A DNA stretch of 64,000 nucleotides from Kaistia geumhonensis (GTDB lineage: Bacteria > Pseudomonadota > Alphaproteobacteria > Rhizobiales > Kaistiaceae). The stretch spans positions 2,418,001 to 2,482,000 of the forward strand of contig NZ_JAUSWJ010000001.1 of the NCBI RefSeq assembly GCF_030815145.1. Reading direction: 5' to 3'. The position numbers and the translations under genes were made by a program. Below are positions 24,509-33,001 of the stretch, one piece after another (within the stretch, counting starts at the first letter, position 1; every line of letters starts with the position of its first letter). The notes under the pieces were generated by a model. That model had not been told where the DNA came from. It did no database searches and saw only the letters and a program-made list of their open reading frames with translations.

Positions 24509-25450
24509 TCAGGGGAGCAGCATGAAGATCGCGATCTCGATCGCGTAAAGGAGAAGGACGGTGGCGAGGCCGAGCGCCTCGCTCCGCCCGCGCTGGTCCG
24601 CAGGCGGCGATAGCCACCAGCCGAGCCCGGCGATCGCGAACCGCATCAGGGGCCAGGAGACCAGCGCGACGCTGATCGCATTGCCGATGAAGGTCGCGAC
24701 CGGCCCCGGCAATGCGGCGGTGAGCGGGCTCAGGAAGCGGATTTCCAGCATGACGACGGGAAAGAGGACCAGCAGCACCAGCATGGTCTGCTTCCATGCG
24801 GCCGGCGGCGGCCTGTCCGGCTCGGCCGGGAACCAGCCCGAGAACGGGCTCAGGCGCCGGCTCTTCCATGTCGAGACTTCCGGATCCGAGCGCTCGAGCA
24901 GCGCCTTGCGCTCGGGCGAGCCCAGCCACCGTTCGAGCTCCTCCTGGGTCGAATAGCGGACCAGCGTCGTCCAGTAGGGCAGCGCCGACGAGACGGGGGC
25001 CTGGACCAGCGTGCCCATATAGCCGGGGAAGAGAGACTGCTTCGCCTGCACGTCGGCGGCCCAGGCCTGGAAGTCCGCCTCGTGGCTCGGCTTGACCTCG
25101 CTCGCGATCACTTCGGTGACGCAAGACAGCGAATGGAAATCCGGCGCCAGCTCGTCGCCGTCGCCCGCTTCGCCATGGACCCGCAGCGCATCCAGCTCGG
25201 CGATGCGCGCGGCGCGATCCGGCGAGCGCTGCCATGCCTCGAGAGAGGCGGCGTCGCGGAAGCGCTGGATGATGCGCCACTCCGCCGATCCGGCGAATTC
25301 GGGCAGGATCTCGATGCTGGCGAAGCCGTCGGCCGTCGCCGCCTCGCGGGTGAAAGCGGCCTGCCAGAGTGCAAAGGCCGACTCGCAGCCCTCCACCAAC
25401 GTGATCTTGGTCATGATCGACGTCGCATGGGTCGAGTTATGCGGCTGCAC
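24509..25450 (-). CDS. Antibiotic biosynthesis monooxygenase (ABM)-domain membrane protein
   Basis: The 313-residue product appears to have two dimeric alpha-beta barrel (ABM-type) repeats in residues about 14-200: RIIQRFRDAASLEAWQRSPDRAARI in the first and TTLVRYSTQEELERWLGSPERKALL in the second. Three hydrophobic segments then fill the last 100 residues (TMLVLLVLFPVVMLEIRFL onward). ABM proteins fused to membrane tails occur in proteobacteria, with no defined role. The start is either GTG 25450, nine bases after GAGGA, or ATG 25414, which has no ribosome site. Confidence 0.7.
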   Translation of the reverse strand: MQPHNSTHATSIMTKITLVEGCESAFALWQAAFTREAATADGFASIEILPEFAGSAEWRIIQRFRDAASLEAWQRSPDRAARIAELDALRVHGEAGDGDELAPDFHSLSCVTEVIASEVKPSHEADFQAWAADVQAKQSLFPGYMGTLVQAPVSSALPYWTTLVRYSTQEELERWLGSPERKALLERSDPEVSTWKSRRLSPFSGWFPAEPDRPPPAAWKQTMLVLLVLFPVVMLEIRFLSPLTAALPGPVATFIGNAISVALVSWPLMRFAIAGLGWWLSPPADQRGRSEALGLATVLLLYAIEIAIFMLLP

Positions 25451-25719
25451 TATCGATTATCCTCGAAATACGGTCCGGAGCGCGAATAAATTCGTCAATA
25501 TGGAGCGGATGGGCAAATCGCAGAAATACGCTCTTCTTGACGCATCTAGCCACAAGCGGAGAAGGATTGATAGCGTCATCGCGGCCGGACCGAGAGCCAT
25601 CGCGCGCCAGCGACATTTCTGCATGGCGAGGCGTCGGATCATGGGCGCTCCGTCCGTCCTCGGGAGGCGGCCGGATCGCATCCGGATCGCTCGGAGAGCT
25701 TGTGGAGAGGAGACGGACG

Positions 25720-26199
25720 ATGGCGGCGGCCAAGAACACGATCTGCATCTGGTACGATAAGGAAGCCGAGGCGGCGGCGAATTTCTACGCGGGCCTCTTT
25801 CCGGACAGCGTTGTGACCGGCGTCCATCGCGCCCCGAGCGACTATCCAATGGGCAAGGCCGGCGACGTGCTCACCGTCGAATTCACCGTCGCGGGCATTC
25901 CCTGCATCGGCCTCAATGGCGGGCCGGCCTTCACGCATAGCGAGGCCTTCTCCTTCCAGATCGCCACCGACGACCAGGCGGAGACCGACCGCTACTGGAA
26001 CGCGATCGTGGAGAACGGGGGCAAGGAGAGCGCCTGCGGCTGGTGCAAGGATCGCTGGGGCATCAACTGGCAGATCACGCCCCGCGCCCTCACCGACGCC
26101 CTCGCTGCCGGCGGCGCCGAGGCGAAGCGTGCCTTCGAGGCGATGATGACGATGTCGAAGATCGACATCGCCGCGATCGAGGCCGCAAGGCGAGGCTGA
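25720..26199 (+). CDS. VOC family protein, PhnB/3-demethylubiquinone methyltransferase-like
   Basis: This is a 159-residue VOC protein of the PhnB-like type, with KNTICIWYDKEAEAAANFYAGLFPDSVV at the start and DRYWNAIVENGGKESACGWCKDRWGINWQITPRAL near the end. Such proteins are often labelled 3-demethylubiquinone-9 3-methyltransferase, but they have no SAM-binding fold, so I do not accept that function. A strong ribosome site (GGAGAGGAG) precedes the ATG at 25720. It is monocistronic, convergent with an alpha/beta hydrolase gene. Confidence 0.85.
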   Translation: MAAAKNTICIWYDKEAEAAANFYAGLFPDSVVTGVHRAPSDYPMGKAGDVLTVEFTVAGIPCIGLNGGPAFTHSEAFSFQIATDDQAETDRYWNAIVENGGKESACGWCKDRWGINWQITPRALTDALAAGGAEAKRAFEAMMTMSKIDIAAIEAARRG

Positions 26200-26270
26200 G
26201 CCGCGGCGGTCCGGCGAAGGCCGGGAGGCCCGGCCCGCCGCCCCGGCCGGCGCAAGGAGGCGGGCGGGAT

Positions 26271-26291
26271 AGCCGGCAAAGGACGCCGGCT
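26271..26291. terminator. Possible shared terminator hairpin between convergent genes
   Basis: AGCCGGC and GCCGGCT at 26271-26277 and 26285-26291 form a 7-bp stem with a 7-base loop just beyond the stop of the alpha/beta hydrolase gene and 70 bp after the VOC gene. No T-run follows on either strand, so this is a weak call. Confidence 0.3.
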
Positions 26292-26295
26292 CTCC

Positions 26296-27159
26296 CTACG
26301 CCCTGGCCGAGGCCGCCTCAGAAGGGCGGACCGACGGTTGCGGCAGTCGCGCCTCGATCCAGTCGAGGATGTCGGCCATGACCTCCTCCTTGCCGAGATC
26401 GTTCAGGAGGTCGTGATAGTGCCCCTCATAGAGCTTGAGGGTCTTGTCGGCCGAGCCCGCATGGGCGTGGAAATACTCGCTGCCGCGGCAGACCGTGGCC
26501 CGGTCCTCGGTGCCGTGCATGATGAGAACCGGAAGCGTGATCGTCTCGAACGAGTCGTGCAGCCGCTCGTCGGCGCGCACCAGCGCGGCCACCGTCGCAG
26601 CCGGCTGCGATTCGCCCTTGGTCAGCGGATCGGCCTCCAGCGCCGCCAGCGCGACCGGATCGCGGGTGAAATCCTTCATCGGCAGCGTGAGCACGCCGAG
26701 CTTCGGCGCGAGATGGCTGAGCCCCTTGATCGCCGTGAGCACGAAGCCCGGCGCCGGCACCTGGAAGGCGAAGCTCTCGCAGACGAGGCCGTCGATCTCG
26801 TTCTGATAGTCGAGCGCATAGGTGCATGACACGACGCCACCGGCGCTGTGTCCGAGCAGATAGACCGGCAGTCCGGGCAGCCGCGTCTTGGCGATGGCGA
26901 TCGTCGCCGCGAGATCGGAGACATAGTCCGCGATGTCATGGACGAGATAGCGCTCGCCGTCGGAAAGGCCGCGTCCGCGCAGGTCGAGCGCGAAGGCCGC
27001 GAAGCCCGCGGCGACGAACTGCGCGGCCGTCCAGGCGTGCTGGCCGCCATGGGAATTGACGCCGTGGCAGATCACCACCACAGCGCGTGGCGCGGCGTCC
27101 GGCATCCAGGAACGGAGATGGATCCTGACACCGCCATTGCTGAAATCCTCTTCGAGCAT
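26296..27159 (-). CDS. Alpha/beta hydrolase, monoacylglycerol lipase-like
   Basis: This is a 287-residue serine hydrolase of the Hydrolase_4 type. Early HGVNSHGGQHAW gives the oxyanion region, the nucleophile is the Ser of LLGHSAGGVVSC, the acid is in IMHGTEDRATV and the histidine in YEGHYHDLLND. This arrangement matches monoglyceride lipases and lysophospholipases. The ATG at 27159 lies nine bases after AGGGGA. It is divergent from a GlxA-type regulator whose tandem palindromic sites lie in between, so it is a likely target. No signal peptide is seen. Confidence 0.87.
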   Translation of the reverse strand: MLEEDFSNGGVRIHLRSWMPDAAPRAVVVICHGVNSHGGQHAWTAAQFVAAGFAAFALDLRGRGLSDGERYLVHDIADYVSDLAATIAIAKTRLPGLPVYLLGHSAGGVVSCTYALDYQNEIDGLVCESFAFQVPAPGFVLTAIKGLSHLAPKLGVLTLPMKDFTRDPVALAALEADPLTKGESQPAATVAALVRADERLHDSFETITLPVLIMHGTEDRATVCRGSEYFHAHAGSADKTLKLYEGHYHDLLNDLGKEEVMADILDWIEARLPQPSVRPSEAASARA

Positions 27160-27243
27160 GATCACAATTCCCCTGTTGCCGGCCTTTCGCCGCGCCGGGC
27201 GGCGGACGGAGACGAGTGTGGCCGGCAGGCGCCACCTCTGGTA

Positions 27244-27258
27244 TGACCGGAAGGGTCA
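27244..27258. promoter_or_regulatory. Candidate operator palindrome 1 upstream of the GlxA-type regulator
   Basis: TGACC-GGAAG-GGTCA is a perfect 5-bp-arm palindrome. Its centre lies 21 bp (two helical turns) from the centre of a second palindrome with the same GGAAG core, which fits cooperative binding by one regulator. Confidence 0.55.
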
Positions 27259-27263
27259 AAGTC

Positions 27264-27280
27264 TTGTCCGGAAGGGACAA
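27264..27280. promoter_or_regulatory. Candidate operator palindrome 2, overlapping the regulator's ribosome site
   Basis: TTGTCC-GGAAG-GGACAA is a perfect 6-bp-arm palindrome ending one base before the ATG at 27282. Its 3' arm contains the GAAGGGA that serves as ribosome site, so protein binding here or folding of the mRNA could limit regulator synthesis. Confidence 0.55.
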
Positions 27281-27281
27281 A

Positions 27282-28280
27282 ATGACGGCTTCGGCACGTC
27301 ACCCCGAGATCGGCATCCTCGTCTATCCCGGCGTGCAGCTGGCGGCTGTCCACGGCCTCACCGACCTCCTCACCATCGCCGCCAATCTCGACGCCGCGTC
27401 GGGGACCGGCCGCGGGCTCAGCATCACCCATTGGTCGGCGGGTCCCGCCGGCGTCGCCCCGGATCGCGGCGAACGCGACGATCGCGCCCGGCCCATCGCG
27501 CTCGTCGTGCCGCCGACGCTTTCCGACCTGCCCGAGCCGCAGACGATCGACGCGATCGGCCGGTTCCTTCGCGCCGAGCATGGCCGCGGCGTCGAGCTGG
27601 TGTCGGTCTGCTCGGGCGTGTTTCTGGTCGCGGCCAGCGGCCTTCTCGAAGGACGGATCGTCTCGACGCATCCGGGCTGCGCGCGGGAGCTCGCCAGGAC
27701 CTTCCCGACGATCCTGGTCGATACCGACGCGCGGATGATCGCCCATCCCGGCATTCTCACCGCCGGCGGCTTCATGGCCTGGGTCGATGTCGGGTTGCTT
27801 CTGATCGGACGGCTGCTCGGCGAGGCGGTCGAAGCGGAGACCGCCCGCTTCGCGCTCGCGGGCCGGACCGCCGAGGCGCCGCCTCCGCCGAGTGCCGATC
27901 TCGAACTGCTACGCGCCGATCTCGAGCCGCTGCGCGCGCATGGCGACGCGGCGATCCGCAAGGCGCAGGAGCATGTTCACCTGCGCGACGGCCGCGACGT
28001 GACGCTCGCGGCGATGGCGTCGGCGGCCGGACTGGAGCGACGCACCTTCCTGCGGCGGTTCCAGAGCGCCACCGGCCTGACGCCGATCGAATATTGCCGC
28101 GCCGTGCGCATCGCCCGCGCGCGCGAATTCGTCGAGGACGGCCACCTGCCGCTGAAGCGGATCGCCGAGAAGCTCGGCTATGCCGATGTCAGCGCCTTCG
28201 CAAAGGCCTTTCGCCGTGCCTATGGCACGCCTCCCGGCCTCTATCGGAAGGAACGGTCCGCGGAGGCATCGGCGCGGTGA
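27282..28280 (+). CDS. GlxA family (DJ-1/PfpI-domain) AraC-type regulator
   Basis: This is a 332-residue regulator. The N-terminal DJ-1/PfpI-like amidase domain (about 8-195) has the nucleophile-elbow-like VSVCSGVFLVAASGLL, where the cysteine is retained. The C-terminal AraC HTH pair covers about 225-325 (RDVTLAAMASAAGLERRTFLRRFQSATGLTPIEYC, KRIAEKLGYADVSAFAKAFRRAYG). Relatives include GlxA, GbdR and ArgR of Pseudomonas, which sense small metabolites. It is divergent from the monoacylglycerol lipase-like gene, and two palindromes directly ahead of its start suggest autoregulation. Confidence 0.88.
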   Translation: MTASARHPEIGILVYPGVQLAAVHGLTDLLTIAANLDAASGTGRGLSITHWSAGPAGVAPDRGERDDRARPIALVVPPTLSDLPEPQTIDAIGRFLRAEHGRGVELVSVCSGVFLVAASGLLEGRIVSTHPGCARELARTFPTILVDTDARMIAHPGILTAGGFMAWVDVGLLLIGRLLGEAVEAETARFALAGRTAEAPPPPSADLELLRADLEPLRAHGDAAIRKAQEHVHLRDGRDVTLAAMASAAGLERRTFLRRFQSATGLTPIEYCRAVRIARAREFVEDGHLPLKRIAEKLGYADVSAFAKAFRRAYGTPPGLYRKERSAEASAR

Positions 28281-28284
28281 CGGC

Positions 28285-29229
28285 TCACTCGGCCGCGAGC
28301 GGCGGCGCCGTCATGTCTTCGCCCCGGCCATAGCGGCGCGGCGCCGCGCCCATCACGCGCCGGAAGGCGGTCGAGAAGGCGCTTTCCGACTCGTATCCGA
28401 GCGAGAGAGCGATGACGCCGACCCCCTCGCGCCCCTCGGCCAGCCGGTCGGCCGCGAGCGCCATGCGCCAGCGGGCGAGATAGTCCATCGGAGGCAGGCC
28501 GACGATGGCACGGAAGCGCTCGGCGAAGGAGGAGCGCGACATGCCCGCTTCGGCGGCGAGCGCCACCAGCGTCCAGCGGCGCCCCGGATCGGCATGGACG
28601 GCGCGGAGCGCGGCGCCGATCCTGGCGTCGCCCAGCGCCGCCATCCAGCCGGTTCCGCCCGGCGGGCTCGACGCCAGATGCGCCCGCAGCGCCTCGACCA
28701 GCACGAGATGCGCGAGATGGCGGATCACCAGCACGCTGCCCGGCCGCTGCCCGGCGAACTCGGCCACCATGCGCTCGATCGAAAAGCGCAGCATCTCCTG
28801 CCCTGGCCCGCTCTCGACGTGAATGAGCGGCGGCATCAGGCTGCCGATGAGCGCCGCATGGCCGCCGGCGAGGGCGAAGCGGCTCGACGCCATGAACACC
28901 TCGCCTCCGCCATTGACGGTGACCACCCCGCCATGGCGCGCCGGCGGGAAGAGCGCCTTTGCCGGGACGGGCGGAAGATCGGGCTCGCTCGCCATCGCGA
29001 AGGCCCGGCCGGTCGGGAGCACGAAGCAGTCGCCCGCCTCGAGCATGACCGGCGGCCCGGCGCCCTCGACGGCGAGCTGGCAGCGGCCGCGAACCAGCGC
29101 GCCACATTTGATCTTGCCGCCCTGGTCGGGAAAGGCGACCGACCAGTCGCCCGCGGCGTCGAAGCCGGCGGAGAGATAGCTGACCGGCTTCAGCAGCAGC
29201 AGGATGTCGGAAAGGGGGTCGCTGGTCAT
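28285..29229 (-). CDS. AraC family regulator with cupin-type sensor
   Basis: This is a 314-residue regulator with an N-terminal cupin_6 domain (about 5-185, MLEAGDCFVLPTGRAF) and an AraC HTH pair in about 205-305 (WTLVALAAEAGMSRSSFAERFRAIVGLPPMDYLARWRM, GVIALSLGYESESAFSTAFRRVMG). The group commonly regulates a neighbouring oxidoreductase or epimerase. It is divergent from an NAD-dependent epimerase-like gene 130 bp away, its probable target. It is convergent with the GlxA-type gene, 4 bp away. Confidence 0.87.
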   Translation of the reverse strand: MTSDPLSDILLLLKPVSYLSAGFDAAGDWSVAFPDQGGKIKCGALVRGRCQLAVEGAGPPVMLEAGDCFVLPTGRAFAMASEPDLPPVPAKALFPPARHGGVVTVNGGGEVFMASSRFALAGGHAALIGSLMPPLIHVESGPGQEMLRFSIERMVAEFAGQRPGSVLVIRHLAHLVLVEALRAHLASSPPGGTGWMAALGDARIGAALRAVHADPGRRWTLVALAAEAGMSRSSFAERFRAIVGLPPMDYLARWRMALAADRLAEGREGVGVIALSLGYESESAFSTAFRRVMGAAPRRYGRGEDMTAPPLAAE

Positions 29230-29359
29230 CGTCCGGACGATCTCGAAGAAATGACGGATAGACGAGCATAGAGCGTCCGAAGGGCGCGGACTAGGCTTTC
29301 CTCGGTAGGGCCATCACCCGCTGCGCGCAGGGCGCGGCGCTCATCCGAGAGAATATTCC

Positions 29360-30253
29360 ATGCATGTCTTCGTCACTGGCGCCACGGGCTTTGTCGGCTC
29401 GGCCGTGGTGCGCAATCTCCTCGCCGCCGGCCACGCCGTCACCGGGCTCGCCCGCTCCGACGGCGGCGCCGCCGCACTCGCGACGATGGGCGCGCGCGTC
29501 CATCGCGGCGATCTCGCCGAGCCGGAGGGCTTCGCCGCCGTCGCGGTGTCGGCGGACGGCGTCGTCCATTGCGGCTTCACGCATGACTTCACCCGATTCC
29601 GCGAGAACTGCGAGCAGGACCGGCGCGTCATCGGCGCGCTCGGGGCGGCCATGGCCGGCACGGAGAAGCTGCTCGTCGTCACCTCGGGTACGGCGCTGGT
29701 TTCGGGCGACGGTCTCGCCACCGAGGAGAGAACCGTCCGCGTGGCGCCCGAAATCGTCCCGCGCGCCATGACCGAGCGCGCGGCCGAAGAAGCCGCGGCG
29801 CAAGGCACCAAGGTCGCGATCGTCCGGCTGGCGCCCTCCGTACATGGTGCGGGCGACCACGGCTTCGTGCCGCTCCTCATCGACCTCGCGCGCCGGAACG
29901 GGCGCTCGGCCTATATCGGCGACGGCGCCAATGTCTGGCCCGGCGTAAACCGGCTGGACGCGGCGGAGCTCTATCGTCTGGCGATCGAGAAAGGCGAGCC
30001 CGGCCGCTACCACGCCGCCGACGAAACGGGCATACCGGTCCGCGAGATCGCGACCGTCATCGGCCGCCGCCTCGGCCTGGCGGTCGAGAGTGCTACGGGC
30101 GAAGCCGCCCAGGACTATTTCGGGTGGTTCTCGCATTTCGCGGCGATCGACAACCCGACCTCGAGCGCGGCGACCCGGACCGCCCTCGGCTGGGAGCCGA
30201 GGCATCCGGGGCTCCTCGCCGAGCTCGACAGCGCGGTCTATTTCCCCGCCTGA
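29360..30253 (+). CDS. NAD(P)-dependent epimerase/dehydratase-like SDR (extended, atypical)
   Basis: This is a 297-residue protein with an N-terminal Rossmann motif VTGATGFVGSAVV and further SDR-like features (HRGDLAEPEGF, VTSGTALVSGDG, VRLAPSVHGAGDHGFVP). The canonical YxxxK is not evident, and GRYHAADETGIPVREIA is typical of the 3-beta-HSD/NmrA-like NAD-binding branch often annotated as a nucleotide-sugar epimerase. The substrate is unknown; a reductase for ketones or aldehydes is possible. It is divergent from the cupin-AraC regulator. Confidence 0.82.
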   Translation: MHVFVTGATGFVGSAVVRNLLAAGHAVTGLARSDGGAAALATMGARVHRGDLAEPEGFAAVAVSADGVVHCGFTHDFTRFRENCEQDRRVIGALGAAMAGTEKLLVVTSGTALVSGDGLATEERTVRVAPEIVPRAMTERAAEEAAAQGTKVAIVRLAPSVHGAGDHGFVPLLIDLARRNGRSAYIGDGANVWPGVNRLDAAELYRLAIEKGEPGRYHAADETGIPVREIATVIGRRLGLAVESATGEAAQDYFGWFSHFAAIDNPTSSAATRTALGWEPRHPGLLAELDSAVYFPA

Positions 30254-30388
30254 CGGGGTGGCCGATCGGCAACAGGCGCGTCGCGACCGCGAGCCGGCAC
30301 GTTTCCGCGGCTTGCGGCGGCGCGCCGCCGCGCTCATCCTTCCATGGCCGTGACGAGCCTCCGCCCGTCCGGCCCATTGCCGGAGGAA

Positions 30389-30496
30389 ATGATGAAAGCG
30401 TCCCAGTCCCGCACGAAAGGAGCCCTCCCTCAGCAGGACCTGACGCCTCATGCCTTCCGCGAAACGCCCGGCCAGCGAAAGCCGCGCACGACCTGA
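30389..30496 (+). CDS. Possible short leader peptide ahead of the ABC exporter
   Basis: A strong Shine-Dalgarno (CGGAGGAAATG) starts a 35-codon frame with tandem ATGs at 30389 and 30392 that ends with TGA at 30494-30496. It overlaps the start of the ABC exporter gene (30450) in another frame. The peptide is basic and polar (KASQSRTKGALPQQ...). It may be a translated leader controlling the exporter, whose own ribosome site is weak. It may also reflect a frameshift in the true exporter N-terminus, so confidence is low. Confidence 0.3.
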   Translation: MMKASQSRTKGALPQQDLTPHAFRETPGQRKPRTT

Positions 30497-32294
30497 CCTC
30501 TCCGCCCGTCTCCGCTCCGTCCTCGATCTCGTCCGAAGACCCGCTCGCGGCGGCGGCTATCGGCTGCTTGGACGGCTGATCTCCTATTACCGGCCCCACT
30601 GGCCGCTGCTTCTCGCCGATCTCGGCGCGGCCATCCTCGTCGCCGGTACGGCGCTGGCGCTGCCGCTCATCGCCCACCGCGTCACGGCGAGGCTGGCCGA
30701 TGTCGGCGCGGACGGCGCGGCCCTTCCCGATATCCTCGCTGCCGGGGCGCTGATGCTCGCGCTCCTCGCGGTGCAGGTGGGCGCCACCTTCTTCGTCGAC
30801 TATTTCGGCCATGTCATGGGCGCCAAGATCGAGTGCCAGGTGCGCCAGCAACTGTTTGACCACTGCCAGCGGCTCTCCTTTTCCTTCCATGACCGGACGC
30901 GCACCGGCGAGTTGATGAGCCGGATCACCAACGACTCGCTCTGGCTCGGCGAACTCTTCCATCACGGTCCCGAGGACACGGCGATCGGGCTGATGAAGTT
31001 CTGCGGCGCGCTCGCCATCATCGCCTGGCTGGATCCGGTCCTGTCGCTCGTCGTCTTCGCGCTGACGCCCTTCGCGATCCTCTATGCGCTGCATTTCAAC
31101 GCCCGCATGGCCCGGGCGCTCGAAGCCAGCAAGGAGCGGATCGCCGGCGTCAACGAGGCGGCGGAGGATGCGCTGTCGGGCATCCGCGTGGTGCAGTCCT
31201 TCGGTGCGGAAGCGGCGGAATCGCGCCGCTTCGCCGCCGAGAACGCCCGCTTCCTCTGGAGCCGCAGCGAGGGCTACCGCGCCGAGGCGTGGTTCTCGGT
31301 CGGCACGGCCACGTTCGCACAGCTCGTCACGGTGCTGGTCATCGTGCTCGGCGCGGCGCGGGTCGCGGCGGGCGCGCTCGACGTCGCCGGGCTCCTCACC
31401 TTCCTGCTCGTCATCGCCGTGCTCGTCGATCCGATCGACCGGCTGGCGAATTTCGTCCGCCTCTGGCAGGAGGGCTACACCGGCTTTCGCCGCGCCATGG
31501 CGCTGCTCGACATCGCGCCGGCGATCACCGATGCGCCGGGGGCGGTCGCCCTGCCCCGTCCGAAGGGATCGATCCGCTTCGACCGCGTCACCTTCGGCTA
31601 TGGCGAAGCGGCGCGGCCGGTGCTTCGCGACTTCTCGCTCGCCATCGCGCCGGGCGAATTCGTCGCGCTGGTCGGCCCCTCGGGTGTCGGCAAGAGCACG
31701 ATCGCGGCGCTCGTTCCCCGCTTCTACGAGCCGCAGCACGGGCGCGTCCTCATCGACGGCACGGACATCGCCTCGGTGACGCTGGCCTCGCTGCGCGCCG
31801 CGATCGGCATCGTGCAGCAGGACGTCTATCTCTTCGGCGGCACGGTTGCGGACAATCTCCGCTATGGCCGGCCGGAGGCGAGCGACGCCGAGATCGTCGC
31901 GGCGGCGAAGGCCGCGCAGGCGCATGACTTCATCATGGCCCTGCCCGACGGCTATGACAGCCTGATCGGCCAGCGCGGCGTGCGCCTATCGGGCGGACAG
32001 AAGCAGCGGCTCACCATCGCCCGTGCCTTCCTCAAGGATCCGCCCGTCCTGATCTTCGACGAGGCGACGAGCGCGCTGGACACGGAAAGCGAGCGGGCCG
32101 TGCAGCAGGCGATGGTCACGCTCTCGCGCGGCCGCACGACGCTCGTCATCGCCCACCGACTCTCCACCATCCGCCATGCCGACCGCATCGTCGTGCTGAC
32201 CGAGGACGGCATCGCCGAAGAAGGCACGCATGACGCGCTGCTGGCGAAAGGCGGCGTCTATGCCGCGCTCAACGAGAGGCAGGGGCGGGTGTGA
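30450..32294 (+). CDS. ABC exporter half-transporter (MsbA/multidrug type, fused permease-ATPase)
   Basis: This is a 614-residue half-transporter that should work as a dimer. Six transmembrane helices occupy about 45-335, with the coupling motif SFHDRTRTGELMSRITND. The ATPase domain has Walker A GPSGVGKS, Q-loop IVQQDVYLFGGTV, signature RLSGGQKQR, Walker B PVLIFDEATSALD and H-loop VIAHRLSTI. The first 35 residues are basic and polar. The substrate could be lipid or drug. The ribosome site before ATG 30450 is poor (AGGA, 11 bases away), while a better site 68 bp upstream starts a short frame. Confidence 0.88.
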   Translation: MPSAKRPASESRARPDLSARLRSVLDLVRRPARGGGYRLLGRLISYYRPHWPLLLADLGAAILVAGTALALPLIAHRVTARLADVGADGAALPDILAAGALMLALLAVQVGATFFVDYFGHVMGAKIECQVRQQLFDHCQRLSFSFHDRTRTGELMSRITNDSLWLGELFHHGPEDTAIGLMKFCGALAIIAWLDPVLSLVVFALTPFAILYALHFNARMARALEASKERIAGVNEAAEDALSGIRVVQSFGAEAAESRRFAAENARFLWSRSEGYRAEAWFSVGTATFAQLVTVLVIVLGAARVAAGALDVAGLLTFLLVIAVLVDPIDRLANFVRLWQEGYTGFRRAMALLDIAPAITDAPGAVALPRPKGSIRFDRVTFGYGEAARPVLRDFSLAIAPGEFVALVGPSGVGKSTIAALVPRFYEPQHGRVLIDGTDIASVTLASLRAAIGIVQQDVYLFGGTVADNLRYGRPEASDAEIVAAAKAAQAHDFIMALPDGYDSLIGQRGVRLSGGQKQRLTIARAFLKDPPVLIFDEATSALDTESERAVQQAMVTLSRGRTTLVIAHRLSTIRHADRIVVLTEDGIAEEGTHDALLAKGGVYAALNERQGRV

Positions 32295-32328
32295 ACGAAG
32301 AAGGGGCGGCGCTCGGCGTGGCGCCCCG

Positions 32329-32820
32329 TCAATCGCGGAGCCTGATCGCGACGGTCGTCTCAAGCTTCGCAGGGTTCGGCTCGGTATCCGGGCCATTGTG
32401 GTAGATCTCAACGCGGCCGGCGAAACGATCGCCGGCCGGCTCCTTCTGCATGTCGAGATCGAGGCCGCAGTGCTTGCACCAGCCGATCAGCACGGCATTG
32501 GCTTCGATCAGGTCGTCATAGGGGCCGATCCAGGTGATCTCTGCATAGCGGCCGGCCGGAAGGACCCCGGCGACCAGCGGTCCGCCACCGGCCTCGGGCC
32601 TGGCCACTGGAACGGCGAAGTCCATCTCGATCCACGGCATGTCGATGACGTTATGCTTGAAGATGAGCGGACCGGCCGGTGCAATGCCACGCTCTTCCAT
32701 CGCGCCGAAAAGGCGTCCCAGAATTGCGGGAATCCGGTCGTCAAAGGGCAGGGTCACCTCTTCCCGCACGGCCAGATAGGCCATCTCCGGCCGATCGACG
32801 ATCTTCGGCAATGTCAGCAT
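32329..32820 (-). CDS. GyrI-like (AraC effector-binding) domain protein
   Basis: This is a 163-residue single-domain protein of the GyrI-like/AraC_E_bind (SHV) superfamily, with PEMAYLAVREEVTLP at the start, VLPAGRYAEITWIGPYDDL in the middle and GRVEIYHNGPDTEPNPAKLETTVAIRLRD at the end. Such domains bind small organic ligands, and several are stand-alone hydrolases or toxin-binding proteins. No HTH is attached. It is convergent with the ABC exporter, 34 bp away. The ligand is unknown. Confidence 0.84.
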   Translation of the reverse strand: MLTLPKIVDRPEMAYLAVREEVTLPFDDRIPAILGRLFGAMEERGIAPAGPLIFKHNVIDMPWIEMDFAVPVARPEAGGGPLVAGVLPAGRYAEITWIGPYDDLIEANAVLIGWCKHCGLDLDMQKEPAGDRFAGRVEIYHNGPDTEPNPAKLETTVAIRLRD

Positions 32821-32946
32821 GGCGGTAGTTCTCCTCGATCAGCGAGGAGACATGGGTCGCCTCGATCCCGGCAAGGACGAACCAGCCCGCCTTCAAGCCG
32901 ACAGCGTTCCGCGGATTTTCGGTCGCGACCCGCGTGCGTCGAGACG

Positions 32947-32973
32947 AAAACGGCCGCGCTTCTGGCGCGGCCG
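32947..32973 (-). terminator. Rho-independent terminator of the peroxiredoxin gene
   Basis: On the minus strand a perfect 9-bp stem (CGGCCGCGC / GCGCGGCCG) with a 5-base loop is followed by TTTT. It lies 28 bp beyond the peroxiredoxin stop and well before the GyrI-like gene. Confidence 0.8.
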
Positions 32974-33001
32974 CATTTGGATCCGTTTGAGCCTTCGGCC
33001 G

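Noticed and set aside
25720-26199. 3-demethylubiquinone-9 3-methyltransferase activity
   Set aside because: The protein has a VOC fold and no SAM-binding motif; the name is a known mis-assignment for this group.
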